Shown here in pieces: positions 1-11,074 of a stretch of DNA of 64,000 bases. The stretch is from Polytrichum commune. Lineage: Eukaryota; Streptophyta; Polytrichopsida; Polytrichales; Polytrichaceae. The notes beneath the pieces are model-generated. The model was not told the origin of the DNA. It searched no databases and worked only from the letters and a program-made list of their open reading frames with translations. The position numbers and the translations under genes were made by a program. How positions within the stretch are numbered: the first letter of the stretch is position 1; each line of letters opens with the position of its first letter. The stretch is from the NCBI GenBank assembly GCA_950295325.1, contig OX485804.1:29760001-29824000 (forward strand), in the 5' to 3' direction.

Positions 1-330
1 AAGGTATATGATGCTTATTTTTTAATATCAAATATGTTATGAACATAAATCTTCAAGCTAACGAGGAATTCCCAACGTTTTCACTGTCAACTTGAGTGGC
101 ACGAGTCCTCAACCCTTGTTCATGTGTGAATTATTACGAATCACTGATGAAATTGTGGGATGCAAGATATGGTTAACTATATGAAAACAACCTTCAACAA
201 AACATAACCCTAAATGCTTTTAGCATGTTCAGAAGAATAGTGTATCCTCTCTTCACACAAAATGATACAAAATCTTCATTGGAATCCTTCCAAGTTCAAG
301 TTTGTGCGAGTGTCAAGAAGATTAACCTTT
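1..330. other. Unassigned AT-rich flank
   Basis: No open frame, RNA gene or recognisable repeat was seen. This is the sequence next to the 3' end of the LINE that begins just downstream. Confidence 0.4.
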
Positions 331-355
331 AAAAATAAAATAAAATAAAATAAAA
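331..355. repeat. (AAAAT)n microsatellite at the LINE 3' boundary
   Basis: About five AAAAT/TAAAA units lie exactly where the G/T-rich LINE strand bias ends. Read in the LINE sense (minus strand) this is a TTTTA tail instead of poly(A). It may be the element's microsatellite-type 3' end or a chance simple repeat. Confidence 0.6.
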
Positions 356-399
356 GTACGTCGGGGTTTAATTTATACACCAACGTGAATGGGAGCCCA

Positions 400-1480
400 T
401 TCTTATGTAATGTGTTCATGTTTAAGTAGGTGTCATGGTAAGGGTACTTCCTTCCTCTTGGAAGGTGGGCTCCTTTAGTTTAAAGTGTGCAGGGTCTTAC
501 ATCTATGGGGGGTTGTTTGTTGTCTAGCTTTCTTTTGTTTAATATTTGGTATGTGAGGTATTTGATGGCAATTTGTGTATTTGTTTCATGAGTGTTTTGA
601 TATGATTTTTGGGTATTTTGGGTCTTTCTAAGTCTTTAATTGGTTGCTCAAGGATGGCTCCTCTAACTCATGTTGTGATGGTGATAGAGGGTTGACCTAC
701 CTTTCTAAGTGCATGTATGAGTGGGTTGTATTTAGCGGTTATTTCATTATGGGGAAATGGTTGGAAATTTGTCATGGTAGTAGGTGAATTCTATGAATTG
801 TATGGTATTTGGTGGGTCTGGTGAGAAGGGGAGGGGGTATTGTTTGTGGGGGCGCCTAATATGCATAATATGTCCGATATGAATATGGCTAGGCATGTGC
901 ATGGCATATTGGGGCATGTGCATTGGAGTAGCCATTGTGGGACTATGATGTCACAGGGTCTAGAGTTTTGGTTGCGTATGTTGATGAGCGTGTAATATCT
1001 TGTATGTTTATTTGATTGTAGTGTATACGCGCTTTGATGTACTACTTTATTGTGGCGTGCTATACATAGTCCTTTTATGTGGGGGTTTGAAAATGAAGAG
1101 AGTTAAGCATGGCATTATTGGGGCACATTGTATAGTTCGGGTTTGGGTGTAAGGTAGGCCAGAAGATATTCTTATGGTGGTTACCCATATATTGGGCGTA
1201 TCAGAATTTTAGAGTTTGTATAATTTGGGCGTTTGTGATCATGGGAATATTCCCAAATTGGTTGGAGAGTTTGTGATTGATTTGGTTGTTGGATGTCCAT
1301 TTGTCTATACATGTGAATTTGGATTGGGCCAGTCTTAGTTCTTGGTTTTTGTGTTCTTTGTTGATGTATGCTTGTACGTTGCATATAGCACCCGTGTGGG
1401 TACCAGTTGGGGCCCTTTGAGGCAATATGACGTAGTATGGGCCGTATGTATCTAGGGAGTTTTATCGGGTTTCTCTAGGA
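400..1480 (-). pseudogene. LINE ORF2 C-terminal extension remnant
   Basis: Beyond the RNase H stop, the minus strand keeps short coding-like blocks in shifting frames. One is at about 780-840, reading IQFIEFTYYHDKFP. Another, at about 510-570, ends KRKLDNKQPP. A block resembling the first recurs in the plus-strand LINE fragment near 56,770 (FIEFKISMSYKPK), which supports these being the conserved tail of the same ORF2 type. Multiple stops make it non-functional. The role of this tail in LINEs is nucleic-acid binding in families that carry a zinc-finger-like segment; here that segment cannot be reconstructed with confidence. Confidence 0.55.
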
Positions 1481-1482
1481 GG

Positions 1483-1687
1483 GATCCATCTTTTGCTAGT
1501 TGGTCTGCGATTCGATTTCCTATTATGCCCATATGTACTCTGACTTTTTGAATTAAAATTTTGTGTGTGAGCCATGTTATTTGGTTGACTATAGCAACAA
1601 TGAGTAATTTATCTAGGTGATTGTGTTGGGATGATGGGTGTCATATGTGATTATGTATTAGGTATATACTATTAAGGCTATCTGTAA
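1483..1687 (-). pseudogene. LINE RNase H domain, C-terminal half
   Basis: The minus strand begins with TDSLNSIYLI, which corresponds to the catalytic Asp-containing TDS strand of RNase H. It ends with VHMGIIGNRIADQLAKDGS at about 1,500-1,560, the typical final helix carrying the His and Asp motif of LINE-encoded RNase H. The matching N-terminal half lies 1.7 kb away at 3,416-3,590, because a DNA element is inserted between the Asp-Ser codons and what follows. There is one stop within the segment. RNase H in such LINEs degrades the RNA strand of the RNA/DNA hybrid during target-primed reverse transcription. Confidence 0.72.
1678..1687. repeat. Target-site duplication, left (ctatctgtaa)
   Basis: This matches 9 of 10 bases with ctatccgtaa at 3,416-3,425. 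Both copies encode the same point of the interrupted RNase H frame. Confidence 0.75.
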
Positions 1688-3415
1688 GCTCGATTTTTTG
1701 GCAATCGCCTGGCTTCGAAGCCCAACCCACTAATTTAGTGACTATTAGCAGCAATAGTCGCTTAAGGGCAATTAGCCAGTGTGAACAATGGGCAATAGTC
1801 ATTTTGAAGACAGTTACAACTAACTTCACCTCCCCCGCTGATGAGGAGGAGGCTGGCCATTGCCGAAGTGGGCTATTTTTCATTGTAGTATCAGACATAG
1901 TCTCAAAGTAGAAGCAATTAGGCTGTTAGGAGCGTTCAAGCACTCAGAGATTGAGGCTTAACGATTAGCAATAGGCAATGCCGAGCGAGAGGCCGGCAGT
2001 AATGGACAGTGTGGAGAGCTGAGTGATTCAGACTCTCATGAAACTTTGATTTTGAACAGTTTGAGTAAAGTATCTTGGAAGTGCAATAGTCTTTGAAGTG
2101 GAAGTTGTTGTTGTATGGAAGTTGTCGATGAATAAAGAAGTGTTTGTCTTATTGTGGCAATAGTCTTGAGTCTGCAATTGGTTATCTACGCCAAGAGGGC
2201 GAAGAGCTGTAAGAGAAAGTCGTGACAGTATATGGCAATAGTCTGAATGTGGCCATGGTCAAGAAAGTGGGTCCTTCAAGTCCGAAGTGAGGACAAAGGG
2301 CTATAGACATTGAGCGTAAGTATCTGGGCAATAGCCGTAGGAAGCTACAAGGAGCATTGGCAATTAGGCGAGTGAAAGGTAGAGTCTGGGAAGAGACCAG
2401 CAGGGTAGAGACATGATAAAGGCCATAGCCAGCATAGAGAGAGAGAGGGAAAGAAGACGGAAGGTCAGAGAAGGTAAGGAGTTCAAGAAAGACCATCGCC
2501 TGTGTTATATGGCTATCACCTACATGGATCCAGAGAGGCCATGAAGAAGAGGAGGTAAGCGATAGTCTTTAGAGCCGTTGAGTGAGACGTAGTGGGAAGA
2601 GGAAAAGGCAGACTAGGACGTAGCCTTACAGACGTCAAGTCAGAGAGAACAAGGCTCTTGAGAGGTGCATGTCCTGGAGAAAAAGTCTGAGTGTGGCTAC
2701 TAGACATTACCTGGCGTAAGGCCGATGTAGGACTGTAAGGATAAAGACATACCTAGTAGCAGGCTATGAGCTGCAAAAAGACATTACCCTCTCATGAGAG
2801 AGAAGTGGTTTCTTTGGTGTGAGACATTACCGAGGGTGCATCCCTTCTAAGCTGGAAATAATCCTGAGCTTGGATCAAAGATTATCGCCTAATTTGTCGA
2901 TGCATTGAATATATATAATTTTGTGGTTGTTTGTGGTGATGAGTTGCCAGATAAGTGGCAGATGAAGAGGATGGTTACAGTTTTGAAAGGAATGGCCGAA
3001 AGACCGTAAGTTGAATTAAACAGGATTAATTTGAATTTATCGCAAAGTTCAAATTCTTGTTGTGAAAGACGTTATGGCATGCAAAAGACATTACCCCGGA
3101 CTTCGGTCCTGACGAATTGCCAAGGACTACTTGCCAAGCTTTTGAGCTTCACGATGGACATATGTCGAAACCATAGAATGATAGAAAATTACCTTTTGAT
3201 AGGACGGAGTCACTCACTACTGAGGAAGCACAAAAGAACCTTAAGAGTGGGAAAATAAATGGAATTAAGAAGTAATGAAGGAAGAAAAACCCTAATATGT
3301 TATTAAAATCCTTAATCCAATGTGACATTAACCCTTATAGACACTATCTCAGTCTTCCTGGAGACTTTGTTCCCTGGGTTTTGTTGTTTTAAAGTCATAG
3401 CAAAAACTTACTACA
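1688..3415. mobile_element. Non-autonomous DNA transposon inserted in the LINE
   Basis: This 1,728-bp insertion splits the RNase H frame and is bounded by a 10-bp duplication (9/10 identical), the size expected of Mutator-like elements (9-11 bp). Its ends are weak inverted repeats: the left end contains ATTTTTTGGCAATCGCC and the right end, reverse-complemented, contains AGTTTTTGCTATGAC. The left half carries about ten copies of GGCAATAGTC-like motifs in forward orientation (for example 1,751, 1,790, 2,157, 2,235, 2,328). The right half carries the motif inverted, as AGACATTACC or GATTATCGCC (for example 2,703, 2,780, 2,823, 2,880, 3,085). No transposase was recognised in the open frames (104 aa at 2,182-2,496 minus is the longest). 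Superfamily assignment to Mutator rests on TSD length only. Confidence 0.65.
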
Positions 3416-3425
3416 CTATCCGTAA
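3416..3425. repeat. Target-site duplication, right (ctatccgtaa)
   Basis: This is the partner of the copy at 1,678-1,687 and marks the other edge of the inserted element. Confidence 0.75.
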
Positions 3426-3650
3426 AGATGTGGGGGTCTTGCGTATGGTGTTGTATATTATTTATTGCTATTAGTATGGCGTTTAATTCGGCTCTGAGTA
3501 TTTTTTTTCAATCTTGGGAGTCTTTCCCCAATTTTAATGTTGTTGGTGGGGTTGTAAACAACCGATCCGGGTGTGTTGCATGTGCCATTATCGTTAGGGG
3601 GTATAAATGAGCCATAAGTGTATATGCATTGTTAAGGGTTGAATTTAAAA
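3416..3650 (-). pseudogene. LINE RNase H domain, N-terminal half
   Basis: The minus strand reads RAELNAILIAINNIQ followed by HIFTDS, ending exactly at the target duplication. These match the second-helix Glu motif (xAEL) and the Asp motif (TDS) of RNase H. An in-frame stop lies shortly before RAEL. The rest of the domain continues at 1,687 on the far side of the insertion. Confidence 0.72.
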
Positions 3651-4322
3651 GGATGGGTATTGTATAGTTCCATTGGTAAAGGTTGTGTTGAGTGGTTGTA
3701 TTTCGGGGATTTATGCCATGCACGGAATATTTATTTCTTTTTCCTAAGGGGGGTGTTATGGGATAGGTTAATTTTGACATTAATATTTTATAGCCCAAAT
3801 ATGTTGGATGTGATTGTGTTGGATGTATGTGGGTTGCATGGCGGGGAACTTTAGTTGTGTATGCATACTATGGTGGTGTATTGGTTTTCTAATTGGTGTA
3901 GGTATTTTGTCCATTCCAGTGTGGGGTTGTATTGTATGGTGTTAGGTGGAATGGTTATTATCGTGTATATGTTTGTGTGAGTGATAAGGAGGGCGGTTCT
4001 CTTTATGGTTGATTATGATGATGGTTGTGGTGTTATGGTTATCATGGGCTGCCATTCGGGCCTATGGGTTGATGTCATAGCAAATTTGAGGTTTGGGGGG
4101 TGGGCTAGGCCATTACCTCCCCACTTTGACGAGTATGCAAGTCATGTCCTTCCGAATGTTATGTCTCTATTGTGTGAGGAGTATATTGAGTGAGGTCGTT
4201 GGGCATGTGAGGGGAGAAGAGTAGTACGAGTGTGTAATGTTGTATGTTTCTATCAGGGCTTGTAGGGTTGAGGTGTGTAAAGTTTGGTGGTTGTTATTTG
4301 GGTGGTGTTGTTGTTGTTGTTG

Positions 4323-4346
4323 TTTTTTTTTGGGGGGGGGGGGGGG
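4323..4346. repeat. T9-G15 homopolymer junction
   Basis: Nine T are followed directly by about fifteen G on the plus strand. An almost identical T9-G14 tract lies at 43,995-44,017. Confidence 0.9.
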
Positions 4347-4865
4347 AGGATTGCAGTGTATCTTTGGATTAGCCATAGAATTTCGGTGGCAAAGTCTTGG
4401 GGCGGGGGGGTTATGAAGTGGAGCATAAGGTGCGTTTGGTTTCAATTATATATTTCCCATAGCCATTGTAGTATTGTGAGTGCCATGGTTAAGATGTATG
4501 CTTCAATATGATCGAAGATACTAGAATTTGCCCCTTGTACTTGTATGGTGGGTTTGGTAGCAATGATGTCTTTATCTAGGTTGCATTCCTTGGTAGTTAG
4601 TGTGAGGTTTGGGGCTATAATAGGTGGGCAAATGGATCTTTGGTCCTTAGATTGCATAAAGTTTACGCATGAGTTGTTGTGGTCAGAGTGTTTGTATTGT
4701 GTTTGCTTTGTAGGAATTTGTGGAGTTTTAAATATATTGTGGTCTTGGGTGATATTGTCATGGTCAAGGAGTAGTGAGGCTTCTACCCATTTTGTCGTGT
4801 TGATTGGGGGGGGGGGTATTCCAATGGCATAGGTAGTGTTGCTTTATGGCTTTTGCTCTCCATTT

Positions 4866-4889
4866 GTATATATATATATATATATATAT
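4866..4889. repeat. (TA)12 microsatellite
   Basis: An uninterrupted TA dinucleotide run lies inside the LINE remnant. Confidence 0.95.
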
Positions 4890-5059
4890 TGTAGTTTTGG
4901 TGTTTACTATGCCTTGTATTGGTTTTCCGATTGTGGGGTCCATTTAGTTATTGTTGCTTGTGGGTTGGGTGTGTATTGGTACTTGTTGTGGGGGAGGATT
5001 GTGGGTTGTCAGTGGGCTATGTGGGAATAGAAGATAAGCATGTGCTAGGGCCTTCTTGG

Positions 5060-5720
5060 TTAATTTTGGGGTGGTTTTGAATTTTCGTTTGAATTCTTTG
5101 GGGGATGGAATTTTTTGGGTGTATGGGTTTTGGATTTGGTTAAGGGTAATGATGTTATATGTGTGTAGTTTGTTGAGGTATTTTCTAGCGGTATGGTTTT
5201 GTTCTTGAGAGAAGAGGGCGTAATCTGCGGTTTGTATCTATGCACATTCTATTGTTGATTGTTTAATGGGTAATTTTTTTATGTTGGTATGCACGTGGAT
5301 CTCATATTCCCTTTCAAGCAGGTACATTGTTTGAGTTGTGGGTGATCTTGCACAGGCTTGGTATTTTAAGCATGGGAGGTGGTAGGACCCTTCATATTTT
5401 GTTGTGATGTATTTGCTTAGGCCTTGGTAGATTTGGCTTAGTTGGCCTTGGTCATTAAGGGCATTTAGTAGTTGTTTACCAATACAATTTATGTAGTTAA
5501 GGCGGACATAGGTGGTGTTTACACCAAAGTCTTCATTGGAGAGGTGGGTTAGGATGTTTGCTATGCTTTTGGGTAGGTTACATATTTATTTAGTTAGTTT
5601 TTTTAGGATTTTGTCAAGTTTCTCGACGTCTGGTTTAGATAATGCTACTGTGTAATAGGCGTATGCTCTACATACTTTTATGGCTATGTTTGGGATGTGC
5701 ATTTTTTGTTTAATTATGCT
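5060..5720 (-). pseudogene. LINE ORF2 post-RT (thumb/tail) remnant
   Basis: The minus strand reads YYTVALSKPDVEKLDKILKK near 5,600-5,660, then LPKSIANILTHLSNEDFG, then GKQLLNALNDQGQLSQIYQG, then ARSPTTQTMYLLE. This block order (LDKILxK, LPKS, YxxCIGxQL, LNDxGxL) is the region that follows the reverse-transcriptase palm in LINE ORF2 proteins. Stops occur between blocks. The palm with its catalytic aspartates should lie just upstream (above 5,760), but only low-complexity A/C-rich sequence is found there before the ORF1 remnant ends near 6,270, so the RT core seems to be deleted. The similarity was recognised by eye. Confidence 0.6.
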
Positions 5721-6269
5721 ATTTGTTTCTTATTGGGGGGGTTTGCTTGGTTGATAGCGGGGAGGTAGCTTAATAATACTAGGAGTGTGAGGCTTAATGA
5801 CATTAGTTTGCTTGGGTGGTGGTATGGTGGTGGTATTATTGTGGCATTATTTGGGGGTGGTTTTAAGTAATGTTTCAATAATGTGATTTTGTGTTGAGTT
5901 TTTTTGGCATGTTGGGACAGTGGTTATAAGTAGATAATGTAAGTGCATTTGGGAGTCATATAAAGTAGCCAAAGTATGAGTTTGTAATCTTTATAATGAA
6001 AATAATACATAAAACAATACATAAAATAAAGAGGCCATTAAATGTAAGCTATGTGGTTGCTATTCATTGTATGTGGTGGGTCATTGGTGGGTTGCCATGG
6101 AAGCCAGAGGTGCTTGGAGTGGGAGAGGTGGGGTGCTCATGTTGAATCCTTGTGACATTGGTGGTGGGATGGTCATTTGGAGAGTTTCCGGAGCAACGGT
6201 GGATAGGCTATTGACTATCCCATACATTCATAGATTAGATTGTTGAAACTCAAGGATGATCGTCCCGAA

Positions 6270-8490
6270 GAATGCTTAGAGGTCAGTATTGTGATGGATA
6301 ATTGTTGCCGTGGTTGCTTTGAGTCTCTGGTTTATATGAGTGTTGATTGTTATAGTGAGGGTGCCGAATTTCTTGTCAAGTTTGTATTCAAGATCCTTCA
6401 TGATTTTGGTGAGTTGTTTCTTGGTGATGAGTGGGTTAAGATTGGTGATATTGTTCATTGCTTGGATTTTGTCCACTATTGCTTCTGTCATGGGTGCGTA
6501 TGCTAGGTGGATTGCTGTTTTGTTGGAGTCCATGTCATTTATGTTCCCTCGGTATAGTATGAAGTCTATGCACCTAATGAATATATACGTAGATTTGTAA
6601 AGTCATTCCGTGTATACCGCGGTGTTGAGACATTGTATGTGGTACCACCCCGCTTGCCTATTGGTGTGTGGATGGTTGTTGTTGCCAAACTTACGCCAAC
6701 TATGTTGTCTGCACCGAATATTTGCTTGATGACCTATGTGATGGATGTTTGTGTTTCTCTTTGTGAGAGGTTATTGACGACAAATATTGTGTTGGTCCGG
6801 AGTTCCAATGGGTTTTCGGCGACCACGGTCGTGTGTGATGTTAATTTGAAGCTTCTTATGGTCATAAGCGAGCCCATCTTTGAATACGATGTCTTATGCT
6901 TTCTCTGTGCTGAGGGTGAGGAATGCAAAGTTTTTGCCTAAGTCTGGTTTGGTGAGGCCCATGAAAATGTATTATCTCATGGTGTAATAACTCCCATGTA
7001 CAAGGCCCTTGAATATGTTGAATGCGTGTTCGTGGCAAAATGTTTCTCCCTTAATGTGTAGTCGGAAGTTATGAGCCTTTGGGACCAATTCGTACCATTA
7101 TCTTTTCTATGACTATCTCTCTATCTTCCATATTTATGGCAAATGGTCCGCTACCTCAGAGGAGTGCAAGTCCGTCTCAATGTGGGTTTTTGATATGTAC
7201 CTTGATGGATTCCGTTTGTAATTTTTGATAATGACGTTTAGTTTAATGCCATGTGAGTTTGAATATGTCGTATGGAGAGGGATATCCATTTGTCGGAGAC
7301 TTTCTAAACATCCTTCCCTCGTCTTTTGTCTACTAATGCTCTTGAAATCATAATAAAAATAAACGGTGATGTGAAAGCCTTTGGAGAAACCGGTTATGAG
7401 ATCTACTTTCACTTTTATCGGAATTTGGATGAAGTGAAGATGATTGCCATGGACCGCATCCAGTCTCTTATTTAGATATTACGTTTGTGGCACATGTGAG
7501 AATGTTCTTCACAATGTCCTAAAATCTAAGATTTCCCTTGAGGGACTCTCGATCCTTGTGAATTCTTCATTGGTACAAATTTCATGTATTATTTCTTTGC
7601 CTATTTGCGATGCGATGACTTTGTAAATTGGGAAGCCTAGCCACATTTGTGAGATTATGTCAATGTTTGGGATTGCCTCTTTGTTTTGCATGCTTTGGGG
7701 TTTGTTTGTGCCGGAGTTGGTCATGTGTCTACCCACTTCACTCCTCCTCCGCTTAGCACTTTGGATGTTGGTTGGGATCTCTTTCCTTGTGTTTTGTGTG
7801 AGGTTATTGGTGGTGTCATTTCAGCTAGGTTGATGGCGTCTAATTGGGATGTCGATATGACGGCTTGATTCGGGGCGGTGGTGTATTCGTTATGCGATGT
7901 TGAAAGTTGGAGGGAACGTGCTCTAATTGCATGTCAAGATCAAAATCATGAGAGGGGGGCCTTAACCCTTTATCACCGTTGGTTGGTTGGCTTGGGGGTG
8001 AGTTGCCCCCTTCTTCTCCTCGTCACTAAATTCTACAATATGGGCCTTGCGTCTCTCTCCGTTCCTGGTCTTTGTCCCAACCCCGCCCTACTCCTTGTTT
8101 GTGTTGCTTCTCCAACCCCACTCATGACTTGCGCTACTCCCCCTCCTCCGTTGTTGACTTGCGCGCTAGCTCCGCCCCTCATTTTTGCTACTCCCACACT
8201 TCTTGCTCTTGTTCCGCTTCCTCCCTTAGTTGTGGTCCTTGTGTCATGTTCAAGCCCGAGTCCTCTAGCCATTGTTGTCTTGCAAATGTTTTTGTGGAGT
8301 AGTGTAAAATCATCATTGATGGAGGCCATGTTGGTTCGGATTAAGTTTGGAGAGATGGTAGAGAATTGAATGGGGAATTGTGTGAGGCATTGGGATATTT
8401 GATGATAGGATTGTAGCGATAGTTTTGGTGGATGGTGACAGTGTCGTTTTGGGTCTATGTGTTGTCTTGTGTGGTGTTTGGGATCCAAGT
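6270..8490 (-). pseudogene. LINE ORF1-like remnant
   Basis: Several minus-strand frames follow one another with frameshifts. Frame 8,488-8,033 (151 aa) has a Gly/Arg-rich low-complexity middle. Frame 7,736-7,509 reads IYKVIASQIGKEIIHEICTN. Frame 7,412-7,134 reads FYYDFKSISRQKTREGCLES. Frame 6,928-6,734 contains TIFVVNNLSQRETQTSIT. Frame 6,533-6,276 is an 85-aa Lys-rich, helical frame. Its position 5' of the ORF2 tail and its basic, low-complexity then globular character fit a LINE ORF1 (RNA-binding, Gag-like) product. No CCHC zinc knuckle was seen. The family is not recognised and the assignment is mainly positional. Confidence 0.45.
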
Positions 8491-9739
8491 TATGTGCCTA
8501 GTTTGAGGTAGATTGTAGCATGCGTGTTGGCGGGTGGTGGCCTTGTCAAGTTGGGTATGTGCGATGTTCTTTGAGGTCCAAGTTTCGGCACTCATCTAAA
8601 GCATATTGTATTGAGGGTTTCGGTGGTTGGCGGCCTTGTTGTGTTGTGTTTGCGTGTTGTGTTTGTGTGTTGTTCTTTGTGGTGTTTGGGGTTCAAATCT
8701 CGGTGTTGATATGAGGTAAATTGTGGTGTGGCAACTTTATCGATTTAGGTATGTGTGTTGGTCCTTGTGTTGAATGGGGTCTAGGTTCCGGCGTTGATCT
8801 AAGGCAGATTGTGGTGTCGGTTTCAGTGAATGGTGGCCTTGTGGATTTAGGTTTGTGTGTTGCTCCTTGTGTTGACCGAGGTCTAGGTTTCAGCGTTGAT
8901 CTGAGGCATATTGTGGTGTGGGTTTTGGTAAATGGCGGCATTTTCGCTTTGGATCTGTGCATTGTCTTTTGCGGTGTTTGTGATCTAGGTTTCAACACTT
9001 TGTCAGGTTTTGGGGTGGGGTTTATGATATAGGGTGGATTCGTAGGGTGGATTTTAGCGTGGATTGTGGTTTTGGGTGGCATTTTGGGTGTCTTTTGTGG
9101 GTTTTGTGGGGATTTGGTGTAGGTGGTGTTGGACCTTTGCCATGTGGTGGAGTGGGGGGCGGTGGCAATACCTTTTTGGAGGTAAGTTTATAGATAGTTT
9201 GTTGTTGAATTTTTGGTTTTTTTTATTTTCATTTTTCATTTTTTATTTTAATAAAACTTATGGGAGTGATTGTTTGTTGGTGGGTACAAGTGGTTTTGCT
9301 TACCTTTGTGTGTGTGGCCTTGTGTTGTGTGGGTGGTGATGGTGATATTATTGTGCATAAAGTGCATTTCAACCGCGGAGGTGTCTCTTGGTGGTAGCTT
9401 AATGAATGGGTTGTAGGAATTGATATTGGAGAGTGGCAATTTAGTGGGTGGGTTGGTATTGATGGGTGGCAACTTAGTTGGAGTTGGGAGTTGAGGAGTG
9501 GCGACTTATACCCTGCCCACACCTGCTGGTGGTGGGCAGCAGTGAATGGAGTTCGCCCGTTCGGTGCCACCAGTAGGTGTGGGCGTCTACACTCTCTCGC
9601 GGCCCTCCCACCAGCAAGTATGTGATTTTTTTTGCCCCAGGAACCTTCGCGAAAATTTCTTTACCCACTCTTACTAGTAAAACTTGAGAAAAACGTTAAA
9701 TCCTTCGGACCCAGTGATCGGGGAGATTTTTGGGCATAA

Positions 9740-9960
9740 TCGATTGAGACCCTATTGTTTGCAAGTCCAATAGGTTACACATTGACATCCTCTGGTTTTC
9801 CTGGGATAAATCAAGGTATATTCTATAAATTCCTCTAAAATGATTGGTAATTTTTTCAATCTTGAACTTCAACCGGTTATTTCTCAAACTCAACCGGTTC
9901 ATCTGTAACTAACTGCCAGTTCTCCCTGATCATAGTTCATACCTTGGACAAATAACCAAC
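9740..9960 (+). repeat. AACCGGTT-containing repeat, copy 1
   Basis: This copy contains AACCGGTTATTTCTCAAACT followed by a second AACCGG half-site and TAACTAACTGCCAGTTCTCC. It is a direct repeat of 11,075-11,275 and is inverted relative to 21,100-21,330. AACCGGTT is a perfect palindrome. Confidence 0.65.
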
Positions 9961-10339
9961 TAATTCATTAGAAAAAATACGAGTAATTGAGAATATTCTT
10001 TTGTTATGACTCTTGGGTCCATATACCATCCAAAAACCTCCATATGTAGGTAACATCTTTCCTAGTATTAGAGCAATACTAGGATGGCATTGACCCAAGT
10101 AATGACATTGGTATGCAAAACGTTCTTATTCCAACTACAAATTTTTAGATTGGATAGGTTCTTAGACTTCATTATTAATATTGTATCAGGATGAGATTGG
10201 ATCATGCACTCAAAATGTAAACACCACTTGTAGGTTCAATTGTTGACACATTCGAGAAGACCCAACTATGGAATCACATAAAGTAAAGTTTTATCTTAAC
10301 TCTGGCCTCCTATCACTTTTGCATCTCAACTTTGATTCT

Positions 10340-10885
10340 CAAACATCAATTGACAATTTTGAGTTCATCCATTTGCCAAAACCATACCTTCACTTATGAT
10401 GAAATATTGTCTTGGATGATTGAAATTTGGATGAAAGTTCATTTGGTAAGTGACAGTAATTGCAACACTATGAATCTATATTCCCTTATAAAAATAACAA
10501 GGAATGACCCATAATGTTGGGTTGACATATAGTGTTGGTAACAAGTAACCGCAGTTTACAATTAGTATTTGGGTAAAAAATGATACTCTTAGTTAAATGT
10601 TATAGCAATATGTAACTCCAAATGGTAACCCACACATATTAGACAATATAGTGTAATTGTAAACCGCCCATGTAGTTTCACCGACACTAAGTGTAAACCA
10701 AACATCATTTGTTATTCCTTCTAAAAAGGGAAATTAGACATTATAGGTTTACATTGTTGCAATTATTGTCACTTATTAGGTGAATTTTCATCCAAATTTC
10801 AATCATCCATGACGACATTTCTTAATATGAATTTTAGGATGCAGAATATACCAAAGGTGGATGAACCAAAAGTAGCTTGTGGTGG
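10340..10885. repeat. Long imperfect palindrome (foldback element)
   Basis: The left arm (about 10,360-10,560) contains GATTGAAATTTGGATGAAAG, GTGACAGTAATTGCAAC and ACCCATAATGTTGGGTTGAC. The right arm contains the complements in reverse order: GTAAACCAAACATCATTTG, GTTGCAATTATTGTCAC and CATCCAAATTTCAATC. The arms are about 200-250 bp long and flank a short AT-rich centre. A half-copy lies at 28,180-28,400. This structure is typical of foldback elements or MITEs with long terminal inverted repeats. Confidence 0.65.
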
Positions 10886-11074
10886 TGATATTTGCACTAA
10901 ACTTATTCATACGAAGTGTCAATAAAAAAAGTTACCACATGTGACATAAAATACCATATGATAATAAAATAAAATATTTAGTAGTAGTTGAGATATACTT
11001 TTAGTTTTAAAATGTCACTTCATTTTAGGAAAAATGAACAAAGTTTGTTTCATTGTAAAAAACAGACAAGATAA

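Larger units (their letters stand above)
356..9480 (-). mobile_element. Decayed LINE (non-LTR retrotransposon), minus strand
   Basis: A single element explains most of this region. Read on the minus strand it gives, from high to low coordinate, ORF1-like frames (about 8,490-6,270), a post-RT tail (about 5,720-5,060), an RNase H domain (about 3,650-1,480) and a C-terminal extension (about 1,480-400). Its sense strand is strikingly A/C-rich and G-poor, so the plus strand reads as G/T-rich throughout. No intact endonuclease or reverse-transcriptase core (the Y/F-x-D-D box) was found, although space for it would be expected between ORF1 and the tail, so the copy appears internally deleted. Stops and frameshifts are frequent. 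A separate DNA element interrupts it at 1,688-3,415. The 5' limit is uncertain and similar G/T-rich sequence reappears at 11,440-11,530. Confidence 0.75.

Noticed and set aside
7878-8369. 163-aa plus-strand frame, longest in the window
   Set aside because: It is the shadow of the minus-strand LINE ORF1 region; its Leu/Pro/Ser/Val-rich repetitive composition reflects the strand bias.
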